DNA of 64,000 bases from Elgaria multicarinata webbii (lineage: Eukaryota; Chordata; Lepidosauria; Squamata; Anguidae): NCBI RefSeq assembly GCF_023053635.1, contig NC_086192.1, positions 11,209,001-11,273,000 of the forward strand. The letters are read 5' to 3'. Made by a program: the position numbers and the translations under genes. Below, piece by piece: positions 13,105 through 26,149 of the stretch. Every line of letters begins with the position of its first letter. Position 1 is the stretch's first letter. The notes beneath the pieces are model-generated. The model was not told where the DNA came from and did not search any database. It saw only the letters and a program-made list of their open reading frames with translations.

Positions 13105-13500
13105 ATGATTTATTTATTTATTTATTGCATTTTTATACCGCCCAGTAGCCAAAGCACTCTGGGCAGTTCACAAAAATTAAAACCCTTCAAAGTATAAAAA
13201 CCTGATGTAAAATACAATATAAAAAAGCACAACCAGGATAAAATCAGCAGCAGTGCAGAAATGCAAATTTAAAACAGCAAAGCGAACATTAAATTTATAG
13301 ACTGTTAAAATGCTGAGAGAATAATACGTCTTCCCCTGGCGTCTGAAAGAATATAGCGTAGATGCCAGGCAAACCTCCTTAGGGACATCATTCCACAGCC
13401 GAGGTGCCACAGCAGAGAAGGCCCAAAAAAATGACGCTAAAAAACATCCCCGCCTCCCTCGGCAAGACACAGAGAACGGCCCAGAAGGCGTCAATTTCCG
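13105..13500 (-). mobile_element. L2-clade LINE 3' end
   Basis: The minus strand encodes AFSAVAPRLWNDVPKEVCLA then STLYSFRRQGKT, an L2 C-terminus. The + strand starts with the (ATTT)n tail and the shared word TTTTTATACCGCCCAGTAGC. Confidence 0.65.
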
Positions 13501-15160
13501 TTCGCTGCCACTGAAAAAGCGCAAAAATTTAATGATTCTTGCCCTTTAAAAAACACCCTCCCCAAAACAAGCATTTTTCAAAGCTCAGCAGAAGAAATTA
13601 AAAGTTCCCAGCCGGCCAGTAAAACGATACTCTTTCTCCCCTCGCTCCCTTCCGTAGTAGTGGGATCTTTCTTGTTTGCTTTTACGCCGGATTATTGGGG
13701 AGAAACCAGAGCCATCTGCCTCAAATGCCGCGTCAGCTGCCGAAAAACCGAGTCCTGTCCGCGCTGGCAGGCTGGCCTCTCCCGCAGGCTGGGGCAGCGG
13801 CGTTTCCATGTATGGAGCTGCAGGAACCGCGTGGAATATTTGGGAGTCCAAATAATAAATAAATCCCCCGCGGTTGTGTCATAGGAACTAGACTTCACCA
13901 ACTGGGTAGACTCCAGAGTTTTGTGTGTGTGTTTTTTAAAAAAGGGGGGACTACGTCTCCTAGCATTCCTGACCATTGGCCATGCTGGCTGGGGCAAATG
14001 GGAGTTGATGTCCCAAACATCTAGAGAAGGCTGAAGTAGATCATTTGGACGGCTGACGCAGCAGCTGCAAATGTCACTCTTACTGTGCCTGGGATTCAAT
14101 TGGTCGACCTACAAGCAATTGCTCCTTGCAATTTTTTCTCTTTGCCCAAAAGTACATCCTTGGGCAGCTCTGGCCCTAGACAACCAGCTGTCGCGTGGAC
14201 CGCAAAACGGCTGTCACCGGTCTAGCCAAACGTTTTTGAGTACGTTTGATGGTGAGATCCGGGTCCCTGCTGACCATTTCGGGTCACCGAAGGAATACTG
14301 GAAACCAAGGGGGGTGCAGAAAATCCACCCCGTAGCCCATGACCCCTTTCCTGGGCCCATATCTTTCCCTGCAACCAACAATCGTTGCCCGTTAACATAT
14401 TGTAATCTCCCTGTAAAACCACAGAGATATTTTTTTAAAAATTGTAATCATATAAGCCGCTCAATGGCATTTTTAAAATAAGTATATCGTTCTGTTATAT
14501 ACAATGACAACAACGGTTTATTGCCTCCATGATGACTAGTATTGCGCTAAGCGCATAACACAGGGACGCACTCGTTTTAAGTCTCCACTTTTAGCCGCGC
14601 TCTTCCACGCGTTCTCAGTTCTCTTCGCTTAAAAAAAGAAAGCCGTCGGCATCGCTCCGGCGCGTTACCGACTGGCAAATATTCAACTGGGCGGGGGAAA
14701 CGGTTATCTTTCCCTAGGAAACGCCAAGCGACACGGTCACAAAAACGTGCAGGATTTCCCCGCCACGGCCCTAAAATGCAAACATGTGCTTTATGCATTA
14801 TCCTTGTACTGTCGTCGTTGATGTTTTTAATACGCTTGTATCTATTTTTTCCGATACATCTCTTCCATTTCTCCAACCCTCTCACTCCGAGCACCGTCGT
14901 TTCGCCCAGGGGCAAACCGGCGGTAAATCACCCCATGGCATGCTGGGAACCCCTCCCTCCCCATTTATCTTTGGCAGCTGCGGAGATGGCCTCGGATAAC
15001 GGCAGGCGCACTTCTCCAAAGCTACAGAGGCAGAGATGAATTCTCAAGAAGACCTGTTTCGTGACGGACGAGTCAGTCGCCTTAGCTAAACGAGGGGGGA
15101 AATAAGTAATAAGTTATTTTCTCAAGCGCAACTGGAAATTTAAAAACCGGCCGTGGTAAC
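13501..15160. other. Intronic sequence with one MITE
   Basis: A foldback of the 'actcccat' hAT family lies at about 13948-14033 (GACTACGTCTCCTAGCATTC and an inverted counterpart). The rest shows no gene or repeat I can name. Confidence 0.4.
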
Positions 15161-15164
15161 TTCT

Positions 15165-15502
15165 TCACACAGCGCAGAGTTAAATTATGGAACTCACTAC
15201 CACAAGATGTAGTGGCGGCCACCAATTTGGATGGGTTCAAAAAGGGGTGGGATAAATTCCAGGAGGCGAAGGCGATCCATGGCTACTAGCCCTGATGGTT
15301 GTGTGCCATCTCCAGTATTAGAGACAGTAAGCCTGTGTGCACCAATTGCTGGGGAACATGGGCGGGAGGGTGCTGTTGCACCATGTCCTGCTTGTTCATC
15401 CCTGGCCGATGGCTGGTTGGCCACTGTGTGAACAGAGTGCTGGACTAGATGGACCCTTGGTCTGATCCAACATGGCACTTTTATGTTCTTATGTTCTTAA
15501 CT
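15165..15502 (+). mobile_element. CR1-clade LINE 3' region with TTATGTTC tail
   Basis: Begins CACACAGCGCAGAGTTAAAT and GGAACTCACTACCACAAGAT, continues through GGCTACTAGCCCTGATGGTT and CTGGACTAGATGGACCCTTG, and ends in TTATGTTCTTATGTTCTTA. Partial copies in the same orientation follow at 15640-15700 and 15850-16032. Family assignment is from memory. Confidence 0.6.
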
Positions 15503-15849
15503 GGTACCTGGGTTGAGGAAGAGTTCCGGAATCTCCCTGGAGGCTGGGAGACGGCTCTGGAAGTCATACGACGAACACGTCTGAGAGTGTCGTGGGTGCT
15601 CTCACAAAATGGTGCCGTGAGAGAGAAAATGGCGGCTGTGGTGGCTATCGATGGCTACTAGTCCTGACGGCAAAATGCTACCTCCTGTCACAGAGGCAGT
15701 ATACCTAGGTACCTCAGTTATAATACCCTGGAAGAAGTCAAGGCTGAAATCCTAAACATTATAGAGTACACGGTCTCATACAGAGATACTTTCCTAGTCA
15801 CCTATGGTGAGTAATAACCTGCAGCAGGCAACCAAACAAGGAAGGCTAT

Positions 15850-16032
15850 CAAAGGCTGCTTGGCCTGATGGCTGTATGCTACCTCAAGAGAGGCAGTGTG
15901 CCAATGTATACCAGTTGCTGGGGAACATGGGCAGGATGGTACTTTTGCCCCCTTGTTCTGCTGGGGGGCAGCTGGTTTTCCACTGTGTGAACAGAATGCT
16001 GGACTAGATGGACCCTTGGTCTGACCCAGGCC
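15850..16032 (+). mobile_element. CR1-clade LINE 3' fragment
   Basis: Shares GTTGCTGGGGAACATGGGC and GTGCTGGACTAGATGGACCC-type words with 15165-15502. Confidence 0.55.
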
Positions 16033-16291
16033 CCAATTCTCCACTTGAAAACAATGAAGACTAGGAGCATAATTTCATTTATTATTTTTTTGCGAGGGGC
16101 GGTGGTAAGTTTACTGCCAAAAAACTCAAGATTTTAAACAAGCGTCCCATGGCCGGGGAGGGCCAGTGACCTCTTAAAAGACCACCCACCTCCCTTATCA
16201 TACAATCTACCTCCCCTCAAAAAAAATTAAAAATAAAATAAAATCAGAGGCCCATCTGGTATTCATTGGCTGAAGTAGCCAACTGCCTCGG

Positions 16292-16294
<3 letters not shown>

Positions 16295-16339
<45 letters not shown>
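16295..16339. repeat. (GA)n microsatellite
   Basis: About 22 uninterrupted GA units. Confidence 0.95.
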
Positions 16340-16342
<3 letters not shown>

Positions 16343-16880
16343 AAGCCGGTCAGGTCCCCAAAAATAAATAAATAAAATAAAATAAATTCAATATCATTTG
16401 AGTTTTTGGCAGATTAAAACCATACCCCGGGTTCCCTACACGGAGGCTTTTGTTTAAAAACAGGAATGCAGAAAACACACAGGAAATTCAAGCGATGTGA
16501 AACTCTAGGCGCTAAGGTAGCTTCGGTCCCTGCAACGATTCAAAACATAGCCGAGGGAAAGAATTCACCAACATCAGCTTTTCGAGAGGGAAATTCCCCG
16601 GCTGTGCAACCCACCAAATTCCCTTTAAATGTCTCGGCGGCGAAAGACAACCCTTCAAAAGCGGCGTGCGCATATGCGCAAAAGCCCGCACAAACGTCAC
16701 CTCGTCGCAGACGCCGCAAGGTCTGATTGTGGGTTGCAGAGAGTTTTAAATACGCCCCAGCGTTTCGTAACCGCTTAAGAGACGTGGTGTTTCTGTTTGC
16801 TAAGAGCGTGTATGACAGACTCCGGAGTCTCTCAAACCGCTGTCTTTAAGCTAGCGTGGTACCGATGTTTTGGACTATGG

Positions 16881-17066
16881 GAGGCAGTGTGGTGTAATGG
16901 TTAGCGTGTCGGACCGGGACCTGGGAGATCTGGGTTCTGGTTCCTGCTTGGAAGCTCACTTCAACACAACCTACCTCACAGGGTTGTTGTGAGGATATCA
17001 CGGAGAGGAGGAGGATCCCGTATGCAGGATTGCTGGGAGGAAAACAGGCTTAAGGCAAATGAAATA
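16881..17066 (+). mobile_element. tRNA-derived SINE
   Basis: GGCAGTGTGGTGTAATGGTT (A-box-like) and GGGTTCTGGTTCC (B-box-like) are followed by the body CACAGGGTTGTTGTGAGGAT and an A-rich end. The best preserved member of this SINE family in the window. Confidence 0.65.
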
Positions 17067-17079
17067 ATAAAAATAAAGT

Positions 17080-19430
17080 CCAATAACCCTGCCTATGAGC
17101 CGTGCTGGGGTTTATGGGAGTTGCAGTCAGAAACGTCCGGAGGGTATCAGGTCGCCTAGCTCCAGACATGGAAGCTCACCGGTTAAGCTTGCGCTGCTCA
17201 TGGTCTCTCTCTCCCCATCAGCCTAGCCTACCTCGTAAGGCTGTTGTAAGGATATAAGGGGGAGAATGTGCCAATGTCAGCCCCTATGATTGGAAGGCAC
17301 TATGGAGCCTCCTGATTGGACAAGCCTGGTATAAATACTAGAGGCTTTAGCTCCAAGGCCTCACTCTGCCTCCAGCAACTGACCTCAGTTTAGGAACAGA
17401 TTCCCCAAAGGCCTGGATTCAAGTATCTAGTCCCTAACGCTGGCCTAGCACTGAGAAGATGGGCCTGAAATACTGCTGTGGACATTACAGCACTTCCATT
17501 CAACCACAAAATCCCTTCAACCAAAACGTCTCCTCGTGGCCCAATGGGGAGAGAGAGAAGCAGAATTCGAGCAAGAGCAGGGTTCAAATCCCACCGCTGC
17601 CACCACGGAGTATTCCTCCATTCATTGGAGGTGGGGGAAACCGTTTACAATTCCTCCCCGTTCCCACTCACCCTGTCAGTCTGCCACGGGAAATGGAAAC
17701 TCGCCGTCTCCTTTCAGCGCCTATTCAATTTCGAAAAACAACACAAGGAAGCGATAAGAAAAAAAATGTTTGGGCTTCCAGCTGGCTTCCTCAGGATGCA
17801 CAGGGAGGGAAACCTGACAGCTTTTCCAAAGCTCCCAAACGCCTCGGACCTCGTTTGAAAATGTTCACCACTGTGCAGCTGCGTACAAATTCACCCCAAA
17901 AGCGCCACCTTTAGCAGCTGGGACTACACCCCATTTCCTGAAATATTCTCCCCCGCATCTCCCATCCTGCAAAACCGAACACATCTCTAGCAGGGGTGCG
18001 CTCTAATTACTCACGGATTTTGCAAGCACTAACTACAGAAAGAGAACAGTTTAGATCCTCAGCCTGAAAGAACGGAATTGCCGGCTTTGCAAATTCACAA
18101 TAAAAAACAAAACGAAACGAAACGAAAAAACCCCACTGGCTTTCATTGCAACAGCGAGATTAAAATGTCACAAAGAGTGGGGGGAAAGCCCAGAAGATCA
18201 CGCGCCTGTCATCTCTCAGGCTTCAAAACCACCAAGCAACAAAAGAAAAACCGCGTGGTTTTTTTTTCTATCTCATTGTCGCTCGACGCACCATTCTTTG
18301 TGGAGAGGTTGCGCGAACGCTACCTCCGTAGCTTCCTACTCGACCCCAGAGAAAACTGCATTACGGGGTTCGCCTCTTAACTTTTCCGAAATTGTAGCCG
18401 TTAGCTCCCTTGTTAACTCCCGGAGCGCGGTTCCTTCGCTTCGGTAGCGTTTACACAGCAAGGAAGCGTTGAGCCAGCATCCACCCACAGCAACGGAAAT
18501 GTTCAATAACGCTTTCCCACCTGGTCGGCTGGAGGAGATCCCTTCTCGCCCGAGGTGACTAGCCGCATACAAACTTCGCACAGTCACTTCCCGTGAGCTT
18601 TAGGGATGAGGTGCACAAAAAAGGTGACTAAATAATAAACAACAAGTTCCCTGGACATTCAAAAATTTATTAAGCTATGTGTGCATGGCACAGTTCAACA
18701 GTAGAAACGTACTGATTGTAGCTTTACAATCCTAGATTTCAGTTTAGAAGTTCTCCTTAGCCCTGCACCAGGCTGCCTGGGCTCGCTGTGACATCACAGC
18801 AGCTAAGCCAATGCAAGTTACCCAACAAGTTTGAATAGTGGGAGATTTTAGTCAAAAAGAAGCATTTATTCACATAGCAAATAGCCTATTACTCTTACGT
18901 CCTCCTTGTGATCTTCCCAGTGGTATCTAACAGGCTTCAGTGGGAACCAGAATTTCGGCCTAGATGGATCTAATCCATCAAGGCTCTTATGTTTTACCAG
19001 AGGGGCTCTGGTCCATCAACTTCATTATAAACCTAATTGGAGAGCCGCAAACGCATTTTTTTGGCTTGGTGACTCTATTCTACATCCGTTCTCCATTCAC
19101 ACGCTCATAAGCACGCGTTCCCCCAGAGACATCCGTTCAGCTTTGTCCGTCGACTCCAGCCAGTGGATGGCCTTTTCCACCGATGGACTCACCCGTCCCT
19201 CACAAGTTGCCAGGCTGCGGGTTTGTGTTTTGTGCTTAAGTTCCTGAGCAGTTGGAATGTTTGTGAACATTCCATAACCGGCTGGGTGAGCGCCAAAGTC
19301 AGTGCCTTTCAAGGAAGGGAAGCCAGAGAAATCCCAGCCGAAGGCCGGAGAGGCTTCAAGACCTTCAGCCAAACATTTTGATCCTAAGCTGATCAAATAT
19401 ATCTATCCATCCACCTAACCGAGTCAACCT
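17080..19430. other. Intronic sequence, no gene supported
   Basis: A degraded 'actcccat' foldback is seen at about 17080-17165. The rest holds only short unrecognised open stretches and an (AAACG)n-like run near 18105-18130. Confidence 0.35.
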
Positions 19431-19433
19431 GGT

Positions 19434-19522
19434 GCCTTCCGGATGTGGCCCACAACTCCCATCACCCCTAGCTAGCTGGCTCGAGTTGATGGGAATTGTA
19501 GTCTGACACCCGTGGAGGGAAC
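19434..19522. mobile_element. hAT-type foldback MITE ('actcccat' family)
   Basis: CACAACTCCCATCACCCCTA is mirrored by GTTGATGGGAATTGTAGTCT. Other recognisable members lie near 20265-20360, 24966-25062, 30566-30660, 32823-32925, 35787-35895, 39096-39212, 49003-49115, 50672-50775, 52325-52485, 60735-60965 and 61228-61322. Confidence 0.6.
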
Positions 19523-21473
19523 TGGACGTTGGCCAATCAAGGGAGCCGGTGAGCTATGGAGGCAGAGGGAGAGCAGTCTATATCCTTTCAAGCCTCAACA
19601 TCACCACAAAAACAGCCTTTGCAGAATCACCTTTTATGCTCGATGCAAGCGGCCACATCTGGGCCGGATCGCCAGGTTTCAGCCAGATGTGGAGGCAGGG
19701 GTTGGCGAACCAAACACGCGCGCACACACGAACCAAAACCCACAGCAGAGGAAGCTTACCTTTGATAACACCCCGCTCCCAAAAAAGACACTGGCAGAAT
19801 TCATTCAAGGGAGACGAAGAAACAGGCCCTCAAAGGACTACAACTCCCATCGGCCACGCTGGCTGTGGATGATGGGGGCTGCAGTCCAGAGGGCGTGAGG
19901 GATGGGGAAGCATGGTTTTACTCTGAGGGCGGTGACGAGAGTAAGAATTTTGCCTGCTTTCCCCCGCCGCATTTCGCCACGTCACCCATTCTGGGCAGCT
20001 TCACAACCGGGAGGCAAGCAGCCGAAGAAAAGCAACTCGCAAAGAGCGGCGACGGGCAGCCTCCTGCGAGGGCCGGGAGTTCCGCTGCAAGGGCTGAGAG
20101 GCATCCCGTGAAGGATTACCCACTTGCCCTCCGGTTTACTGGAGGCTGACTGGAAGGCGACATGGCCGGAGCAGAGATCTCATACTGAGACACAGCGGGC
20201 AGGCTCTTCTACAGAACCAAGTGGTGTTTTTGGGGAGGAGGTCAGGTTTGTCCCAAATCCTTTATACCAGCTGTTCCCAACCCTGGGGTCATCCGGATGT
20301 GCTAAGAAGACAACCATCACCACCAATGGTCATGCCGAATGGGGCACATGGGATTTGTAGTGCAACCATTCGTGCAGGCGCCAGGTTTGGGGGGGGGGGA
20401 GTCCGGCTGTTTTAGTCTAGATAGGAGAAGGAAAATGTAAGGACCCATCGTCTGTGTTTCCTGCAGCGCAAACTTCATCTTCTTTCCCAAAAGGGATCAA
20501 AGAACATGAAAATAATTTGAGAGAGAAAAAGAGAGAGAGGGTTAGCCGCCAGGCTGCTCAAGAATTTTAATCCTCAGCCTCACGTCGCTGCTAAACCATT
20601 TAGAATTTCTCCCCCTCGCAGAAAGGAAAGGCGGCCGGCAATCCTGCGGACCGCGGATGCTTACAAAATTGGAAAAAAATAAAGAACACCAGAAAAATCA
20701 ACACTTGCGTGGACCCAAAACAAACAGGCAAAAAGAGTTAGAAGGGAGGGAGAGATTTGCGCTTAAAGGCCTCCTATGTTTGGTTTATAAAATAAAAGTA
20801 ACAATTTAGCAACAGGAAAAGAGATACTGACACAGACCCGCCCCAGAAGTAACCAGTTCTAGATATAGCAGATCAATTTCTTTTATTAACCTCTTGATGG
20901 AGAGAGAAGCAAAACTGCCACTAGCTAAGGCACCATGAGACAGGGCCTGGTCGCCTTTGGCGAGGGAGAACTATCCCCCAGGCGAACAGGCACAAAAGCT
21001 TTCTTTTTAAATAAAACACACACACAAATTGAGCGTATGGTGTGTGTGTGTTTACCTCCTTTGAGGCCCCGAGCGACTAACGGAAAATATCCCGGAGGGG
21101 GAGACGGGGCAGCAAAATCTGTAGACTAGTTTGCAGGGCCGGGGGGCAAGCCATGAAGCTAAACACATCACTTTCTTAGGATTAAGGGAACAATAATTTC
21201 GCTCCATATGCCAGTAATATTATAACCGCCTTGTCTCTTCCCTCCGCTTTTTTGGGGGCTAAGTGGAACATCTGTGCAACATCTGGAGAACGACGATGCT
21301 GTGGTTTTCCTGGATCTTCCAAGATATCCGTGTTTCTGAGCCCAACGCCTGACCACTGACGGATTAGGCCCTCTCAGAAATGTCTGAGGCGATGGCTACT
21401 CCCACCATTACTACCACCTCACCAATAGCCATCCTGGGGCAGCGACTGATGGGAAAAGGGAAATGATGCAGGA

Positions 21474-21518
21474 GTTGCCTAGCAACCATCCAACAGCACC
21501 AGGAGGTTGCCTAGCAAC
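21474..21518. promoter_or_regulatory. Tandem pair of RFX/X-box-type palindromes
   Basis: The exact 13-mer GTTGCCTAGCAAC occurs at 21474-21486 and again at 21506-21518, within a 32-bp tandem duplication. It matches the established RFX-factor half-site palindrome (GTTGCC/GGCAAC). Function in NXN intron 1 is inference. Confidence 0.55.
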
Positions 21519-21734
21519 CATCCAGGGTGGTGGGAGAGGAGTGCCAGGTTATCTCTACTCAGTTCTACCACGATGAAGAGGTCAGCAGACCACTCTGAAG
21601 GTTAAATCTACCATTTTGCCAGCTGATACGCTTTCTCCCCAAAATGACTTCAATCCCTGTTTGCTTCAACCAAACTGCATCTATAGTTCCACAATGTGCA
21701 GTTGCCATTGGTGACATGCAATCTCTTCACGGTA

Positions 21735-22140
21735 AGGCAGACCTCAAACCGAACAGGAACCCCTTGCAAACGCTCAGCTCCTCTGCAGGCTCATTTCGGG
21801 GGAAGCAGCGTGAGCTTTGCAAGAGTTCAGGTGCAGCTCTGAACCCTAGTTTGAAGCCAACACCACGGAACTCCTTGCTAGAGCTCAGCTGCTCTGCAGG
21901 TCCGTTTCACGGGAGGTTTGCAAGAGTTCAGCTGCAGCTTTAAGCCGGAGTTCGAAGACAACGCAACGGAACTCCTTGCAAGAGCTCAGCTCCCCTGCAG
22001 GCTCATTCCATGGGAACTTCGCAAGAGTTCAGCTGCAGCTTTAAGATGAGTTTGAAGCCAACACAACGGAACTCCTTGCTCAAGCAAGTAGATTTGATAG
22101 CTTTGCATGAGTTCAGCTGCAAGTCAACTTTGAAGCCAAC
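21735..22140. repeat. 100-111 bp tandem repeat, about 3.7 copies
   Basis: The anchor GGAAC(T/C)CCTTGC recurs at 21756, 21867, 21968 and 22068. Each unit contains two half-units sharing CAAGAG(C/T)TCAGCT(GC) and CTGCAG. Confidence 0.85.
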
Positions 22141-24350
22141 AAATACCTCTGGAGACAAAACTAGTTAAAGTCCTCAAGTCTTTAGCCTGCTCATAAGCCA
22201 CCAGACAAATCACTTCCTCTCCCCACCTCTGCGATTGCTGGATGCCTGTGGTTACTTGAAGAAAAGGCATTTTTTTCACCCTGGTAACTAGAAGTGAATC
22301 ATAAACTTAAGCCTGCTTGCTTGAAATTAATTCCCTTCAAAATCAATAGCGTTTACTAGAGGGGGAGGAGGAAAACCACTTAAGAAATATTTTAAAAATA
22401 ATAATCAGCGGTATATAAATCTATTAAATAAATAAATCGCCACATTAACGCTGTGAAATATACTGTTATTACAGCAACTAAGTCTGCCATCAAATCTCCT
22501 GTTGACTCCCTTATGGCACATTTTCCACTGCAAACTCTTTGGGAGCAGAGACCGTGGCGTGATTCCCATAAGGCAGTGCTACTGATCCATTCAGGAGATC
22601 AGCCAATGAAAGGAGAGGTCAAAGGTCAGCAGGAGGAGCCAACAGACAGCAGAAGTGGGCGGAACTCAGTAGAAAATACTTCAAAATCGAGCGATTTCCA
22701 TTCTCTTAAGAAAGCCCACCTCCCCCAAAATTGGTGCCTTCTACATGTGCGAGTACTAGGATTCCCATCATCCCCAGGCTGCACGGTTGGGGAAAGGCTG
22801 GCTAACGTAGTGGCAAGAGAAAGCAAGATCTCCACTCCCAAGACAGCGAAAGCCTTACCTGGAAACATTTAGGTGCCCTGGCAACCTGCCCACTCCGAGC
22901 CTCTCTTGCGTAAACAAAAGCATTTCAGGATCACAATATGCTCCTCCCCTCCAGCGTCAACCTGGGTACTCACAAATTTGCAAACCAAAATGGGGAAGGC
23001 CCCCCGCCCCCCCGGATTGACCCCTCAAGAGTAAAAGACAGCTGTAATGTGCACAGTTTACCAATTCGTGCATCCATCCTTTGTGGGGTTTTAAACAGCA
23101 TACCGATTTTTAAAACAGCTGCAAAATCCCTCCAAGCATCGGGGCAGAGACATGTGTCGGTGACATCACAGCCGCTAGCCCGTCGCTGCTCTGCACTTGC
23201 TTTTTACCCAGGCTTCAAGCCTGAAGGAGGAAAAAGCACATGTTTGGAGCAGCACATGCCGCGCGTTCTGGGAACAGCAGAAACCTGAGAGTCCGACGGC
23301 CATGGTGCACGGCCGGCCAGTACGCTCTCCGTTCCAATCGGCACGCAAGAAAGAAAGGAATTAAAAAATAATAACCCGGCAGGATGCCGCATTCAGCCGC
23401 TGGACGGCTTTCAGGACAGATTATCTTCTAGTTTCATCTAAAAGGGAGAAACGGTCTTTGGCCGCTGAAAAACTCCCAAGCCAAACTCCGTCGATGGAAT
23501 CTCGAGCCGCGGTTCTGTCTAGACTGCAGCGTCCGTGGTCTCTTCCAACTTGCCGGGCGCGCCAATCAGTCGTGTTCACGGGAGACGCAACAGCATCTTT
23601 ACTCGCATCGATCCGTAGTTCCCAACATAACATGCAAGCCTTCGAGTTACACAGGACTCTTTCTCCGCCGGGATGTTACAGGAGGGAGGAACGATCCCGG
23701 AAGAAATCTCTCTGCCCGGTTTGTCCGGTGCAGCAACACAGCCAAGATGTTGCGGGGAGTTCAGAGACAAGCAGATTTGCAGGGTACATTTCTGTGCACA
23801 GGCCTGGCAGGCGCCACAAGTTACTTGGCCATTTTTTAAAGAGACCAGTGACGTCTGAAAGCTTGCTTCTGTGTTTCCCAAAACATCCAACAGCCGGAGC
23901 ATTTGGGCTTTTTAAAAGTAGAATTTGAGACAGCCTTGACTCCTACGCCTGCAAAGGTTTACTTTTCGAGGACAAGAGTATGAAATCACACATACACACA
24001 CAACAGAAAAGCCAGCCTCTTGTGTCTCTGTATGACTCCTTGATCCATCTGGGCATATTTCCCAAGGAGAAGGGGGTGAGCTTGGAGCATGCGCTCACGC
24101 AGAGACCACAGGCAGCCTCTTCTACGGGCGCATAACCCTACTGCGTCCCCTGTATTGAGAGAACTGATCTAACACAGCTGAATTTTACTCGGGTCTCACA
24201 GAGTAGAAGCAGGAAGAAGGCAAATCCAGGGCACTGACTCATACAGAGAGGTGATGGCCAACGGAATTGTGCTTTGAACGAATAGGACGCTATTGATAGA
24301 AACGCAGCTGCCTTCTACCAGGTCGGGATTTTAATCGTAAGAACGTCTAA
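22141..24350. other. Intronic sequence, no gene supported
   Basis: Short LINE-tail-like (AAT)/(AAAT) words lie near 22390-22440. Nothing else is recognised. Confidence 0.35.
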
Positions 24351-24354
24351 ATTC

Positions 24355-24445
24355 CAAGGAGCAGCTCTCCAAGGAGTTGTGCAGGAGCTTTCCCCAGCCC
24401 TAAGAGGAGATGCCAGGAATTGGTGCCACCTGCATGCCAAATGGG
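24355..24445 (-). mobile_element. tRNA-Ala-derived SINE, partial
   Basis: AAGGAGCAGCTCTCCAAGGA and CCCCAGCCCTAAGAGGAGAT GCCAGG-type words match the body of the copy at 36040-36144. Confidence 0.45.
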
Positions 24446-25724
24446 TGCCCGGCCTCTTCGCCCCAAACGCAACGTAAAATTCTAGTCCTCGTCGTTCTGA
24501 TTAAAGAGCGGATTGAAACAGGACAAGTTTCAATATCTGTTTATTCGGAAAAAAGTCGGATGGTCCGGACACACGCAAATCACTTCTAGGCACATCTGCC
24601 CCCAAATTCTACCCTAAAGCCACCACTGGGATTAAACAGGATTCACGCTATTATCCCGCAAAAGTATTAGGGTGTTGTTGGGTTTTATTAGTGCAAAGCA
24701 TTAAGGCCTTAACTTGGATCCGTTCAAATTGTCACTCCGGCACCCATGGGAACGCAAAATGCACACATTCTTCTGCCCCGCTGGGTGTGCGCGCCGGAAG
24801 TTTTTGAATTAGAATCCAAACCACATTGGCGTTCAAAGGCTTCTCCGGAAGACAATTTTTCAGGACACAAGGACTTGGGTGGGTATCAGATCGTTTTTTA
24901 TTGACACCTCGTTTGCATCCTGATGAAAGGTTTTGCCTCCAGGTGGAAGATTCTCAATCTGCCACAGCCTGGTGCCTTCCGGTCAGGACTACGACTCCCA
25001 TGACTGGCTGGGGATTATGGGAGTTGTAGTACAACATATCTGGGGACCGCCGGGTTCAGGGAGGGCCGCGCTAGTTGGAAATACGGGGTTTTCTTTGCCC
25101 TCCATACGCACACACACCGTGCCAGGGTCAACCCACTAGAACCCAGGCCAAGAATTTCCGGAGCTGACAAAGACAAAGAAAAATGGGAAGTAATGAACGC
25201 CAGAAGGAAAATTGTGCGTGGGGTGGAACAGAACATCCCAATGGGGTGTAACCCCAGCGTCTCTAATCCGGTTGACTCAAGGCCCAAACCAAGATGGGAG
25301 TTTAATCCGATTTAACTCCGGTGGAATAAGGACAGGCTTTGCAGAAGGCTTTCTGCCGATTTTAAAGGGGGCAGAATACTGAGAGAAGTCCCACCCACCC
25401 CCACAAAAAAACATCCGGGATTGATGGAGGACCAAAACAGGATTTATTTATTTTCTTCTGGATTACGGCTGGTCCTAAATTGTAATCGAAAGCTATGCCA
25501 ATCGTGGGAAACCATCCCTAATTATTCTTTGGGGGTGTGCGTGTGTTTTAACACATGAGCCCACATGTCCCACGGCTTTAAGAAGTGTTTGGGGTGTTAC
25601 AGTTTAGAAATGCCGCTTTGGGGGTGTCCCACCACAAAGCGGCATCTAAACCCACCAAATAAATAGAAATGGAGGTTCCTGGCAAGCCAGCCCCATACAT
25701 TTCAACCCCAATTCCAGGCCTACT

Positions 25725-25880
25725 CAAAAGCACACCCCACTGCATTCAATGGCACCGACTCCCAGGTAAAAGGGTACAGGACTGCAGCCTTCACGGGCTG
25801 CACTCCCACGGCCACTTACCTGGGAGGGGGCTCCACTGAATTCAATGGGGCTTACCTCCGAGTAACGTCTAGAGCTGTTG
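25725..25880. repeat. GGCTGCAATCCTA-family repeat, two partial copies
   Basis: CACTTACCTGGGAGGGGGCT and TTCAATGGGGCTTACCTCCG match the core of the element at 10590-10682, here arranged as two neighbouring copies. Confidence 0.5.
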
Positions 25881-26149
25881 ATTCGCTTACTTAGTAAATC
25901 CTTTTGCAGCCTGCTGGTTAAACCCGGTCGAAGTAACTCCACTTTGAAGAGTGCTTTGGATACTATCAGGAATCGCTGGGGGGGGGGGGACGACTTTTGA
26001 AAGAAAAAGTAAGGGGCCCAATGTAAAAACCTGCACAAGCCTCGCCATCCTTTGCGCATTTACCTTGGGGGTAGGCCCCCCCACTGAAGTCGAGGGGGGG
26101 GATCGCTTTCCTACACCAACTCCCTGCACTGGGGGGCTCCCCCAGCCCA

